Assembly: GCF_001870225.1 (NCBI RefSeq)
Contig: NZ_CP017675.1
Span: 388,697 to 452,696, forward strand
DNA from: Gloeomargarita lithophora Alchichica-D10
Lineage (GTDB): Bacteria; Cyanobacteriota; Cyanobacteriia; Gloeomargaritales; Gloeomargaritaceae
Direction: 5' to 3'
Length of the DNA: 64,000 nt
A program made the position numbers and the translations under genes. The notes beneath the pieces were generated by a model. It made no database searches. It was not told where the DNA came from and saw nothing but the letters and a program-made list of their open reading frames with translations. Shown here one piece after another: positions 52,284 to 60,604 of the stretch (position 1 is the first letter of the stretch; every line of letters begins with the position of its first letter).

Positions 52284-52994
52284 TCAGCAGTCCGGTGGAG
52301 TTGCTATTTCTGCACCCAAATCCAGTCCACCCTCCTCCCGTTGATACATCGGAATAATATATTGATTGCCAAAGACAAACCGATGGTACAAACCCAACTG
52401 TTCATACACCGCCAGGGGAACCCCCACATCCGCTAGATAAAGTTGGCCGCCGTAGGGCGTTTCCGTCACCGGCAGACCCAACACTAAAGTAGCCGCCGCC
52501 GTGCCATCCAGCATTGCCCCCACCCGCAGGACTTCCGCCCCCGACTCGGCCACCCAGCACCAGATTTCGGGGGGAAGGGGGGTATCACTGCCCACCACAA
52601 CTACCGCCGCTGTTTCCCCGGTTAATTCAGCTAAGTCAACCCTTTGGGCACCGGTTTTTTGATACAAATTGTATTGATTTTGTAAAAACTGGTTATCAAG
52701 AATTTCCGGGTTCAGCCAGACCCGCACGTTCAGACAACGGTTGGCCAAATGCCGGGCGGCACTCAGCACCACCGACCCGGTGACCCCGTTGCCCACCAGC
52801 ACCACCACCCGCCCCACCTGCCAGTCCTCCCCCAACCAGCCCAGGGTGAGCATGGCACCACTACGGCCTGCGGTTTCCACCCACACCGCCTGGGACAAAC
52901 CGGCGTGAGCTACGGATGCCCACCAGCGGGTGACCTGAGCCGGGGTCAAAGTGGGAATGGGCAACCCCGTACTGGTGCAAAATGGCTCGTTCAT
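52284..52994 (-). CDS. YjeF N-terminal (NAD(P)HX epimerase-like) protein, active-site motif altered
   Basis: The 236-residue protein has the Rossmann-like fold of the YjeF N-domain: VVVLVGNGVTGSVVLSAARHLANRCLNVRVWLNPE, where epimerases carry GNNGGDG in the phosphate-binding loop. VVVVGSDTPLPPEIWCWV and LVLGLPVTETPYGG follow. NAD(P)HX epimerases repair hydrated nicotinamide nucleotides. The loop change makes normal epimerase activity doubtful. No C-terminal dehydratase domain is fused. It is divergent from the injection-system cluster. Confidence 0.65.
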   Translation of the reverse strand: MNEPFCTSTGLPIPTLTPAQVTRWWASVAHAGLSQAVWVETAGRSGAMLTLGWLGEDWQVGRVVVLVGNGVTGSVVLSAARHLANRCLNVRVWLNPEILDNQFLQNQYNLYQKTGAQRVDLAELTGETAAVVVVGSDTPLPPEIWCWVAESGAEVLRVGAMLDGTAAATLVLGLPVTETPYGGQLYLADVGVPLAVYEQLGLYHRFVFGNQYIIPMYQREEGGLDLGAEIATPPDC

Positions 52995-53281
52995 TAACCT
53001 ATGCTGACCTATAAATAATCAACCCATAAGTTAGCCTACCGATATTCGGGGAGCCAACCGGGCACTAAATTCTGGCATTAATTCAATCCCTGAACCCCCC
53101 GAATCCCTGGATGACATTAATTAAGATTTATAAACAATTTTTACCAATCAAAAACAATAGCAAACTTCGACCAAAGTCTAATGGTTCTCTAGGGAAGCCC
53201 GGTCTAATCTGGAAGGTAAGTTCTGGGATGCTCAACCTAGATGACGTTCCTGGCCATCATTTGCGGAAGGATGTGTGATTT
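52995..53281. promoter_or_regulatory. Leader region of the contractile injection cluster
   Basis: A 287-nt AT-rich gap lies between the divergent YjeF-N-like gene and the sheath gene. GCGGAAGGATG just before the sheath ATG (Shine-Dalgarno-like GGAAGG, about 53266-53271) sets that start. No repeat element is seen. Promoter hexamers could not be picked with confidence. Confidence 0.4.
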
Positions 53282-54988
53282 ATGGCAAGACTAGACTACT
53301 TTGCCCCAGGCGTTTATATCGAGGAAGTCAACCGGGGGAGCCGTCCGATTGAGGGGGTACCGACGGCGGTGGCTGGGTTTGTCGGCTTTACCGAGGATAT
53401 TCGGGGGGGAGCGGAGTATTTGAAACCCACCTTGGTTACCTCTTGGGAGCAGTACACCCAGTATTTTGGGGCACCGGGTTCGGATGGGTTTACGGATTTT
53501 AATGCCTACTTGCCTTTTGCGGTCTATGGCTGGTTTTTGAATGGGGGGGGACGCTGTTGGGTGGCGAGTATTGGTACGCAATTGCCGGGTCAGACGGCCA
53601 GCCCCCGTTTGGAAGCGGGTACGCCCATTTACAATCGGGCGAAACGTCCCACCCTGCGCTTGGTTTTGCGGAGTAATGCCGCCACTGCTCCGGTGCCCAG
53701 CAATTTGAATGGCTTGGCGACCCTGAATGACCGGGGGGTGCGGGTGCGGGTGATGGATAGTCAGCCCAAACCCTTGCCCAGTGGGGAGGGAACCACGATG
53801 GTTTTGACGGCCAATACGGGCGAGTATTTCTCGGTGATGGTCACCCAATCGGGGGAGGTGCTGGAACGGTATGACCACCTGACCATGAATCCCGAAACCG
53901 ACCCCCAGGTGGCGGATTATGTGGTGAATGCCTTGCAGGATTCCCAACTGGTGAGCGTCACGGTGGTTGCCCAGGTGGGGAGTTTCCTGGCGCGCCGTCC
54001 GACCAACGGGGTCTATGAGATTAGCCCGCCGCCTTTGGTGCCCCAGTTGGATACGTTTGCTTGGCAAATGCAGGGCGACCGGGATGACCGCACCGGGGTA
54101 CGGGGTTTACTAGAAATTGACGAAGTGACGATCATGGCCTGCCCGGATTTGATGCGGGCGTACCAGGAAAATTTACTGAATATTGACCAGGTGCATGCGG
54201 TGATGGATTTGATGGTGAGTACCTGTGAGGGTGCCGCCGCCGGGGATTTGCCCAACCCGCCCAATCGGATGGTGGTGCTTGACCCGCCCCCGGATCGCTA
54301 CAAACCCCAGGATATTAGCCAGTGGTTGGGGGAAGAATTTAACCGCCGGTCGGCCTTTGCTGCCCTGTACTACCCCTGGATTTTGGTGCCCAATCCCCGC
54401 AATGCCGGTCGCCCGATTGCGGTGCCCCCCTGCGGTCATGTGATGGGGGTGTGGGCGCGCACGGATGAAACCCGCGGTGTTTATAAAGCCCCGGCCAACG
54501 AAACCCCCAGGGGCGTGCTGGGTCTGGCCTACGATTGCAACTTCCGGGAGCAGGAATTGCTCAACCCCCAGGGGATCAACTGCATTCGCACCTTTCCCAA
54601 CCGGGGGATTCGCATCTGGGGTGCCCGGACGTTGGTGGAGCCGGATATTACGGAATGGCGGTATATCAGCGTGCGGCGGTTGATCAGCTACATCGAAAAA
54701 TCCATCGAGCAGGGCACCCAATGGGTGGTGTTTGAACCCAACGATGAGGATTTGTGGGCGAGGGTCACCCGCACGATTAGCAATTTTTTAACCGGGTTGT
54801 GGCGGCAGGGAGCCTTGATGGGGGAAACTCCGGGGCAGGCTTTTTACGTCAAGTGTGACGGGGATTTGAACACCCCGGAAACCATGATTTTGGGGCGGTT
54901 GTATGTGGAAGTGGGGGTCTGTCCGGTGCGTCCGGCGGAGTTTGTCATCTTCCGCATCAGCCAGTGGACCGGCCAGGATGAAGGGTAA
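53282..54988 (+). CDS. Contractile tail sheath protein
   Basis: The 568-residue protein begins MARLDYFAPGVYIEEVNRGSRPIEGVPTAVAGFVGFTEDI, the standard phage-tail-sheath/eCIS N-terminus (APGVYxEE). Its C-terminal third has the conserved assembly core: RGIRIWGARTLVEPDITEWRYISVRRLISYIEKSIEQGTQWVVFEPND, with GDLNTPETMILGRLYVEVGVCPVRPAEFVIFRI at the end. These strands form the mesh of neighbouring subunits. It is the first gene of the cluster. Cyanobacterial systems of this type include thylakoid-anchored ones, which is family knowledge, not evidence here. Confidence 0.95.
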   Translation: MARLDYFAPGVYIEEVNRGSRPIEGVPTAVAGFVGFTEDIRGGAEYLKPTLVTSWEQYTQYFGAPGSDGFTDFNAYLPFAVYGWFLNGGGRCWVASIGTQLPGQTASPRLEAGTPIYNRAKRPTLRLVLRSNAATAPVPSNLNGLATLNDRGVRVRVMDSQPKPLPSGEGTTMVLTANTGEYFSVMVTQSGEVLERYDHLTMNPETDPQVADYVVNALQDSQLVSVTVVAQVGSFLARRPTNGVYEISPPPLVPQLDTFAWQMQGDRDDRTGVRGLLEIDEVTIMACPDLMRAYQENLLNIDQVHAVMDLMVSTCEGAAAGDLPNPPNRMVVLDPPPDRYKPQDISQWLGEEFNRRSAFAALYYPWILVPNPRNAGRPIAVPPCGHVMGVWARTDETRGVYKAPANETPRGVLGLAYDCNFREQELLNPQGINCIRTFPNRGIRIWGARTLVEPDITEWRYISVRRLISYIEKSIEQGTQWVVFEPNDEDLWARVTRTISNFLTGLWRQGALMGETPGQAFYVKCDGDLNTPETMILGRLYVEVGVCPVRPAEFVIFRISQWTGQDEG

Positions 54989-55001
54989 GGGAGATTAAAT
55001 C

Positions 55002-55511
55002 ATGGTACTCGCCACCACATCCGCCAGTAAGTATTACATCGAGTTTGACGGCCTGACCGAAATGCCCATCAAAAGTGTGGCCGAGGTCAGCTACGACTCG
55101 AAAACCACCGGGTTTGAAAACCCCATCGAATCCACCAAGCAGGGGAAAACCAACCGGCAGACCACCCCCGGCGGGTTTGCCTCCAACCCCTCGATCAAAA
55201 TCGAAGCCTACCTGTGCGGTGACCCCAGTAGCGCCAGCAAAAAGCTCAACCAATGGTTCCAGTCCTGTGTCCCCGCCTCCGACGGGGGGGGAGCCAGTTG
55301 GCGCAACAGCCGCAAAAACGCCTCCATCGTCATCTACGCCCCGGACGGGGACAAGGAAGCGGTGCGCTACAACATTTATGGGGCGTGGATCAAAAGCTAC
55401 GGCATGGCGGATACGGATGCCACCGGGGGCGACCTGGCGGTGGAAACCTACGATTTCGTCTGCGAGCGCATCGAACGGGTGACCAGTAACGCCGGTGCCA
55501 CCGGGACTTAA
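55002..55511 (+). CDS. Inner tube protein 1 (gp19-like tail tube fold)
   Basis: The 169-residue protein (MVLATTSASKYYIEFDGLTEMPIKSVAEVSYDSKTTGFENP, then KIEAYLCGDPSSASKKLNQWFQSC and ASIVIYAPDGDKEAVRYNIYGAWIKSYG) has the T4 gp19/Hcp-like tube pattern. It forms the rigid inner tube inside the sheath. A Shine-Dalgarno AAGGGAG precedes it. It differs from the next two tube genes in having the Gly-rich GGDLAVETYDFVCERIERV end. Confidence 0.88.
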   Translation: MVLATTSASKYYIEFDGLTEMPIKSVAEVSYDSKTTGFENPIESTKQGKTNRQTTPGGFASNPSIKIEAYLCGDPSSASKKLNQWFQSCVPASDGGGASWRNSRKNASIVIYAPDGDKEAVRYNIYGAWIKSYGMADTDATGGDLAVETYDFVCERIERVTSNAGATGT

Positions 55512-55530
55512 CACAGGAGGTTCAGCGATC

Positions 55531-56019
55531 ATGGCGGATACACCGGAATACTTGACCACATCCCGCTACTACTTTGAAATTTCTGGAGGCAGTACCGGCA
55601 GTCAGTCCCTCCTGATTTCCAAATGTAGCGGCGTGAAAATTGACCTGAACGTGGTGGGGGAAGGGATGTCCCTGGGGGTGACCAAGGGGGCGCGTTCCAT
55701 CGTGCAGATCACCCCTGGCTCCACCAAATTCAGCAACGTCACCCTGGAATTTATCATTTCCCAGGAAAACAATGTTCTGCAACAGTGGTTTTGGGCCTGC
55801 CAATCCCACAGCTACGAGGGGGGCGGCACCCAATGGAGCAACAACCGCAACGAATGTTCCCTGGTGTTTTACAAGCAGGACGGGAGCGAAGGGGCGCGGT
55901 TCAACTTCCGGGATGCGATCTGTGCTAAATATAAATCCACGGCCTTAAAACCGGATAGCACGGATTTCTTCAAAGAAACCATCGAAATTGCCCATGCTGG
56001 ACTGGTGCGCGTGACCTAG
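55531..56019 (+). CDS. Inner tube protein 2 (gp19-like)
   Basis: The 162-residue protein (MADTPEYLTTSRYYFEISGGSTGSQSLLISKCSGVKIDLNVV, then STKFSNVTLEFIISQENNVLQQWFWACQSH and DAICAKYKSTALKPDSTDFFKETIEIAHAGLVRV) is a second tube-type protein. The Shine-Dalgarno ACAGGAGG at 55512-55519 fixes the ATG at 55531, and the longer open frame is rejected. Its closer match in the window is tube protein 3, suggesting tandem duplication. Its stop (TAG) is followed directly by the next ATG. Confidence 0.88.
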   Translation: MADTPEYLTTSRYYFEISGGSTGSQSLLISKCSGVKIDLNVVGEGMSLGVTKGARSIVQITPGSTKFSNVTLEFIISQENNVLQQWFWACQSHSYEGGGTQWSNNRNECSLVFYKQDGSEGARFNFRDAICAKYKSTALKPDSTDFFKETIEIAHAGLVRVT

Positions 56020-56511
56020 ATGGCTGGATTTCCCGAAATTCTCACTACTTCGCGCTTTTACGTTGGGTTGTTTCTCAACGGGAGCCAGGAGCCGGTGGAT
56101 GCGTTTTTCCAAGAATGCAAGGGGTTCAAATATACCCAGGAAGTGATTGATGTGTATGAGGTTTCCCCCCAACCCTGGCGCAAGGCGCAGATGGGGCGGA
56201 TTCTCAATACCAAGGTGCCGGGGAATGTCAAACTCAGCAATCTGACCCTAGTCCGCAGTTTGACCACCTCCCAGACCCTTTGGCGGTGGGTGAGTGCGCT
56301 GCAGGAGGGGGAATGGGCGAAACAGCGGCGCAACGGTGCCCTGGTGATTTATACCCAGGAGGCGCGGGAGGGTGCCCGGTTTGTGTTTGAGGGGGCGTGG
56401 CCGACGGGCTACCGGATTTCTGATGTCAAGGCGGCGGGTAAGGATATTGCCATTGAGGAATTGCAGTTGGTGTGCGAGGTGTTTGAGCGGGTGGCACCGG
56501 GGGGTTCGTAA
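56020..56511 (+). CDS. Inner tube or tube-initiator protein 3 (gp19-like)
   Basis: The 163-residue protein (MAGFPEILTTSRFYVGLFLNGSQEPVDAFFQECKGFKYTQEVIDVYEV, then LSNLTLVRSLTTSQTLWRWVSALQEGEW and EELQLVCEVFERV) has the same fold as tubes 1 and 2. In eCIS loci one tube-fold copy forms the shaft, and others form tube-initiator layers at the baseplate. Which role each copy plays here cannot be decided by eye. There is no gap from the preceding gene. Confidence 0.86.
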   Translation: MAGFPEILTTSRFYVGLFLNGSQEPVDAFFQECKGFKYTQEVIDVYEVSPQPWRKAQMGRILNTKVPGNVKLSNLTLVRSLTTSQTLWRWVSALQEGEWAKQRRNGALVIYTQEAREGARFVFEGAWPTGYRISDVKAAGKDIAIEELQLVCEVFERVAPGGS

Positions 56512-56517
56512 ACGCCC

Positions 56518-56832
56518 ATGTTTCCCACCGAGTTTGCATTTCATTTGCCCAAGGGCTATCTGGATGGGGAAGGCCGCCTGCACCAGGACGGGGTGATGCG
56601 GTTGGCGCGGGCGTTGGATGAGATTGTGCCCCTGCGGGACCCCAGGGTGAAGGCCAATCCGGCCTATGCGACGGTGATTATCCTCTCGCGGGTGATTGTG
56701 CACCTGGGGGAACTGCCGGAGATTAACCCGGCGGTGATTGAGGGTTTATTTGCCGCCGATTTGGATTATTTGCAAAAGTTCTACCGGCAAATCAATGGGT
56801 TAACGCCCCTGGAGGTGGATGGTGGCAGGTGA
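56518..56832 (+). CDS. Small eCIS-associated protein (tail assembly protein-like), copy 1
   Basis: The 104-residue protein (MFPTEFAFHLPKGYLDGEGRLHQDGVMRLARALDEIVPL, then VIILSRVIVHLGELPEINPAVIEGLFAADLDYLQKFYRQIN) resembles tail assembly chaperone-like proteins that occupy this position in injection-system and phage loci. The next gene is a paralogue: both share an F-LP-GY start, an H-Q-G-MR step, an R-ILSRVI/ARLARGLV helix and the closing DxxYLQxFYxxIN. Overlap with it is 14 nt. Function is inferred from position. Confidence 0.72.
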   Translation: MFPTEFAFHLPKGYLDGEGRLHQDGVMRLARALDEIVPLRDPRVKANPAYATVIILSRVIVHLGELPEINPAVIEGLFAADLDYLQKFYRQINGLTPLEVDGGR

Positions 56833-57172
56833 TACCGGGGTTTATATCTATGAATTTACCCTGCCCCTGGGCTATGGGGATGACCGGGGGCAACGGCACC
56901 AAATCGGGGGGATGCGGCCTTTGACCGGGGGGGATGAGTACTGGTTGGACACCCAACGGGAATGGGGGCAAGGGGGGGGCATGGTGGCGCGCCTGGCGCG
57001 GGGGCTGGTGCGGTTGGGGACGTTGGCGGCGATTAGCCCAGTGCATCTGGAACAGTTTTGGCTGGTGGATTTTGTTTACATTCAGCATATTTACCAAAAA
57101 ATCAACCCGCCGGAGGTACATTTTCTGGGGGAGTGGCGGGCTACCCCCTGGCGCAGTTGCACCGGGAGGTAG
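56819..57172 (+). CDS. Small eCIS-associated protein (tail assembly protein-like), copy 2
   Basis: The 117-residue protein (YEFTLPLGYGDDRGQRHQIGGMRPLTGGDEYWLDTQREW, then ARGLVRLGTLAAISPVHLEQFWLVDFVYIQHIYQKINPPEV) is a divergent paralogue of the gene just upstream. ATG 56819 has a strong Shine-Dalgarno (GGAGG, 56811). Its C-terminus overlaps the next small gene by 40 nt. Such two-copy small proteins may be chaperones for the sheath/tube or baseplate. Confidence 0.7.
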   Translation: MVAGDTGVYIYEFTLPLGYGDDRGQRHQIGGMRPLTGGDEYWLDTQREWGQGGGMVARLARGLVRLGTLAAISPVHLEQFWLVDFVYIQHIYQKINPPEVHFLGEWRATPWRSCTGR

Positions 57173-57288
57173 CGGTGCTGGGCTATCACTTCCACTGGCC
57201 TTTGGGGGAAATTCTGGCCTTACCCCACCGGGAACGCCAACGCTGGGTGCGGGAATTGGCGCAACTGCGGGGGGAAGTTAGCCCATGA
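57133..57288 (+). CDS. 51-residue eCIS-associated protein
   Basis: A GTG at 57133 preceded by GGGGGAG gives MAGYPLAQLHREVAVLGYHFHWPLGEILALPHRERQRWVRELAQL. This matches short proteins of about 50 residues seen in eCIS loci, with the W-P-LGEILALPHRERxRWV helix. The start is inside the preceding gene (40-nt overlap), and the stop overlaps the next ATG (ATGA). The alternative ATG at 57058 would add a non-conserved extension. The product resembles a DUF6760-type family, but I hold that name loosely. Confidence 0.68.
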   Translation: MAGYPLAQLHREVAVLGYHFHWPLGEILALPHRERQRWVRELAQLRGEVSP

Positions 57289-58595
57289 GCAATTACCTGG
57301 GGATTGCCACGGTGACGGCGACTCTGCAACGCTTGCTGCAAGGGTCGGTGCAGTTGGATGTGGCGGGGGCTAGGGTCACCACCGTCCGCCCGGAAACCCT
57401 GGGGCAGGGGGGCACCCCGGAGGCGGGGGTGAATTTATTTTTGTACCAAATTTCCCCCAACCCGGCCTGGGCGAACAACAATATCCCGCCCCGCCAGCGC
57501 AAGGGGGAGGTGACCAAGCGGGGACAGGCGCCCCTGGATTTGCATTACCTGCTGAGTTTCTACGGCAATGAGGTGGAACTGGAACCCCAACGCCTGCTGG
57601 GGAGCGTGGTGCGGACGTTGGAGGACTTTGCCATCCTCACCCCCCAGATGCTCGCCCAGACCATCCAAGACCCGGGGTTTCCCTACCTGGAGGGGGCGGA
57701 TTTGGCGGACCAAAACGAGTTGGTGAAAGCCGAACCCCTGAATTTGGAATTGAACGACTTGGCGAACCTCTGGAGTACGTTTTTCCAGGCACCCTATATT
57801 TTGTCAATGGCCTACAAGGTTTCCGTGGTCTTGATCGAAGGGGAAGAACCGGGGCGCAGGGCGTTGCCGGTGCGTTCCCAACGCTCTGTTACCCAGGCGT
57901 TTAATCAACAGCCGGTGATTGTGCAGGTGCGCCATCGGTTGGGAGCACGGGAACCAGTCACTCGCAGTAGTCCTTTGCTGATCCTGGGGCGCAATCTCCA
58001 GGGGGGGAGTCGGGTGCAGGTGCGCCTGGGGGAAATTCTCGTGACCCCGCAGGAACTGAGTTCTACCCAAATTGCTTTGGATTTGAGCCAGATTGAAAAT
58101 CTCCCCGCCGGGATGTTGGGGGTACAGGTGGTGCATATTCCCGCCCCCCAGCAGGAACGGGGGGAATTGGGGGTGGGGGAAAATTTGCAAACCGTGCCCC
58201 GCCCGCCCCGGGTGCCCTGGGTGGAATCGAACGTGGAAGCCCTGATCCTGCGTCCCACGGTGGTTGACCTGGAAACCGCCCCCCTGCCCCCGGCGGTCAA
58301 CGGTGCCAGCCGTTACCGTATTGCAATAACCACGGATGTGCCCATCCAGCCCACGCAAAAAGTGGTACTAGTACTGAACCAACGGGCGGTGAGCGCACCG
58401 GCACTGTACCTATTTGATAGCGAACCCCACGCTACGGTCAGCACCACCATTGAAGTCATTGGGCAAGGGCTACAATCGGGGCATTACCTGGCGCGGCTAA
58501 TGGTGGCGGGGGCGGAAAGTTTACTCACCGTGGATACCGACCCGGATAGCCCCACCTTTGAGCAGTACATTGCCCCCTTGGTGGTGATTCCCTAA
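57285..58595 (+). CDS. DUF4255-domain protein (Pvc16/Afp16-like tube terminator)
   Basis: The 436-residue protein starts MSNYLGIATVTATLQRLLQ, and a DUF4255 domain covers about residues 5-195: VDVAGARVTTVRPE-type segment, FLYQISPNPAWANNNIPPRQRKG, then PLDLHYLLSFYGNEVELEPQRLLGS. The C-terminal part has IPT/TIG-like Ig strands (RSSPLLILGRNLQGGSRVQVRLG) and a beta tail. In R-type and antifeeding systems this family caps the distal tube and stops sheath growth. It overlaps the preceding gene by 4 nt. Confidence 0.88.
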   Translation: MSNYLGIATVTATLQRLLQGSVQLDVAGARVTTVRPETLGQGGTPEAGVNLFLYQISPNPAWANNNIPPRQRKGEVTKRGQAPLDLHYLLSFYGNEVELEPQRLLGSVVRTLEDFAILTPQMLAQTIQDPGFPYLEGADLADQNELVKAEPLNLELNDLANLWSTFFQAPYILSMAYKVSVVLIEGEEPGRRALPVRSQRSVTQAFNQQPVIVQVRHRLGAREPVTRSSPLLILGRNLQGGSRVQVRLGEILVTPQELSSTQIALDLSQIENLPAGMLGVQVVHIPAPQQERGELGVGENLQTVPRPPRVPWVESNVEALILRPTVVDLETAPLPPAVNGASRYRIAITTDVPIQPTQKVVLVLNQRAVSAPALYLFDSEPHATVSTTIEVIGQGLQSGHYLARLMVAGAESLLTVDTDPDSPTFEQYIAPLVVIP

Positions 58596-58610
58596 TCCCC
58601 AGATGGCTGA

Positions 58611-60578
58611 GTGATAGATTGGGCAACTATGGATGGGGCAACTATGGATTGGGCAACCTGGAACCGGCAATTTCTGGAATCGCATTTGCGCCAGGTTCGG
58701 CAATGCCTAGAACGGGCGGAACCCTCTCCGCCATCCCCCCTGGCGCATTTACACCTGCACCTGACCACCGCCCAATATGTACTGCAAACCGCCCTACACG
58801 GTGCCCCCGCCCTGGAGCGGCTAGGGTTAATTTTTGGCCTCACCCCCTTTGAAGTCGCCGTGCTGGTGCTGGGTGCGGGGATGGAATTGGAAGCCACCTG
58901 GTCTCCCCTGTGCGCCCAAGCCCAGGGCGACCCCCAGCGCAACTATCCCACCCCCGCCCTCGCTTTGAAATGCTTGCCCCAGCCCCACTGGAGTGCCTTT
59001 ACGCCCGCCGCCCCCCTGCGCTATTGGCAGTTGATCCATCTGGGTAATGGAAGTACGTTGTCCACCAGTTCCTTACGCCTGGACGAACAAATTTTGCATT
59101 ACCTGCTGGGGTTAAATTACTTGGATACCCCCTTGATGCACCTGGTACAACCCGTTGCCACCGCCCATCCCCTTGCCCCGTCCCACCAGGATTTAGCCCA
59201 GCACCTGCAAAAACTCTGGCAAACCAACCCCCGGCAAAGCCTGATTATCTGTGGTGCCGACCGAGCCACCCGGCGGGATTTGGTGCATCAGGCCTGTCAC
59301 CCCCAGGGCTATGAATTGTGGCAGGCACCCGCGGCTGTATTTGCCGCCCCCCCCAAGGAAATGGCACCCCTGCTCCATCGCTGGCAGCGGCAGGCGCAAC
59401 TCACCCCGGCGGTTTTGCTCATCGAAGGCGATGCCCTAGGTGAAAAAGAGCAAATGTTAGGACAATATGTGCAAAACAACCCGACACCAATCATTCTCAG
59501 TACCCCCGATCGTCCCGCCTGGCCGGGCAATACCCTGCTGATTTTAGAAGCCCAGGCTCTAACCTTGGCGGAACAACGGCAACTCTGGCAGGAACTCTGG
59601 GGACAAAAATTGCCGCCCCGCACAATTGACAGCTTGGTGTGGCAATTTCAACTCAACCGCAGTCAAATTACCCACATTAGCCAGACAGTTATGGGGGATC
59701 AAACCATTACCCCAGAGGCACTGCCGCCAAAACTCTGGTCCGCCTGTCGCCGTCAATCCCGCACGACCCTGAGTGATTTGGCGCAACGATTAAACACGCA
59801 AGCGAGCTGGGATGACCTGGTGTTACCAGCGGCACAATTGCATATTCTCAAAGAACTCATGGCGCAGGTACGCCAACGGGCGACGGTCTATGAAACCTGG
59901 GGCATGGGGGGTAAAACCGGGCGGGGACTGGGGCTAAGCGTGTTATTTGCCGGGCCGAGTGGTACGGGGAAAACCCTGGCCGCCGATGTGTTGGCGCACG
60001 AATTGGGGTTGGATTTGTACCGGATTGATTTAAGCGCCGTAGTTAGTAAGTACATTGGCGAGACAGAAAAAAATCTGCGCCGGGTCTTCGATGCCGCCGA
60101 AATGAGTGGGGCGGTGTTGCTCTTTGACGAGGCCGATGCCCTATTTGGCAAACGCAGTGAGGTGAAAGACTCCCACGACCGCTACGCCAATATCGAGGTG
60201 GGTTATCTGCTCCAGCGCATGGAAGCCTACCGGGGCTTGGCGATTCTCACCACCAATTTGAAAGATGCCCTGGATGCGGCTTTTTTGCGGCGGATTCGCT
60301 ACATTGTCCGGTTTCCCTTTCCCGATGCCAGCCAACGGGCGGAGATTTGGCGGCGTTCGTTTCCCGCCCAGACCCCCACCCAGGGGCTGGATTATCTCAA
60401 ACTGGCGCAGTTGGGAGTCGCCGGGGGCAATATCCGCAATATCGCCCTAAATGCCGCTTTTTTGGCCGCCGATCACGGGGAACCCCTGCAAATGCGCCAT
60501 CTTTTGCTGGCCGCCCGCAGTGAGTATATTAAATTAGAAAAACCCCTCACCGATGCGGAAGTCCGGGGCTGGGTGTGA
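58611..60578 (+). CDS. AAA+ ATPase of the contractile injection system (Afp15/Pvc15-like)
   Basis: The 655-residue protein has an N-terminal helical half and a C-terminal AAA+ domain (about 415-650). Walker A is LFAGPSGTGKTLAADVLAHELG, Walker B VLLFDEADALFGKRSEV, sensor 1 LAILTTNLKDALDAAFLRR with arginine finger candidates. CIS loci carry one such ATPase, proposed to help assembly or release. The GTG at 58611 or ATGs within the first twelve codons could start it. The first 15 codons are three in-frame 15-nt repeats coding D-(W/G)-A-T-(M/W). It is the last recognisable gene of the cluster. Confidence 0.9.
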   Translation: MIDWATMDGATMDWATWNRQFLESHLRQVRQCLERAEPSPPSPLAHLHLHLTTAQYVLQTALHGAPALERLGLIFGLTPFEVAVLVLGAGMELEATWSPLCAQAQGDPQRNYPTPALALKCLPQPHWSAFTPAAPLRYWQLIHLGNGSTLSTSSLRLDEQILHYLLGLNYLDTPLMHLVQPVATAHPLAPSHQDLAQHLQKLWQTNPRQSLIICGADRATRRDLVHQACHPQGYELWQAPAAVFAAPPKEMAPLLHRWQRQAQLTPAVLLIEGDALGEKEQMLGQYVQNNPTPIILSTPDRPAWPGNTLLILEAQALTLAEQRQLWQELWGQKLPPRTIDSLVWQFQLNRSQITHISQTVMGDQTITPEALPPKLWSACRRQSRTTLSDLAQRLNTQASWDDLVLPAAQLHILKELMAQVRQRATVYETWGMGGKTGRGLGLSVLFAGPSGTGKTLAADVLAHELGLDLYRIDLSAVVSKYIGETEKNLRRVFDAAEMSGAVLLFDEADALFGKRSEVKDSHDRYANIEVGYLLQRMEAYRGLAILTTNLKDALDAAFLRRIRYIVRFPFPDASQRAEIWRRSFPAQTPTQGLDYLKLAQLGVAGGNIRNIALNAAFLAADHGEPLQMRHLLLAARSEYIKLEKPLTDAEVRGWV

Positions 60579-60604
60579 AGGGTTAATTTAAGGCGAATCT
60601 CGGG

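Noticed and set aside
53282-60578. Prophage instead of an injection system
   Set aside because: There is no capsid, portal, terminase, integrase or lysis gene. The presence of DUF4255 and an AAA+ ATPase fits an extracellular-type contractile system better.
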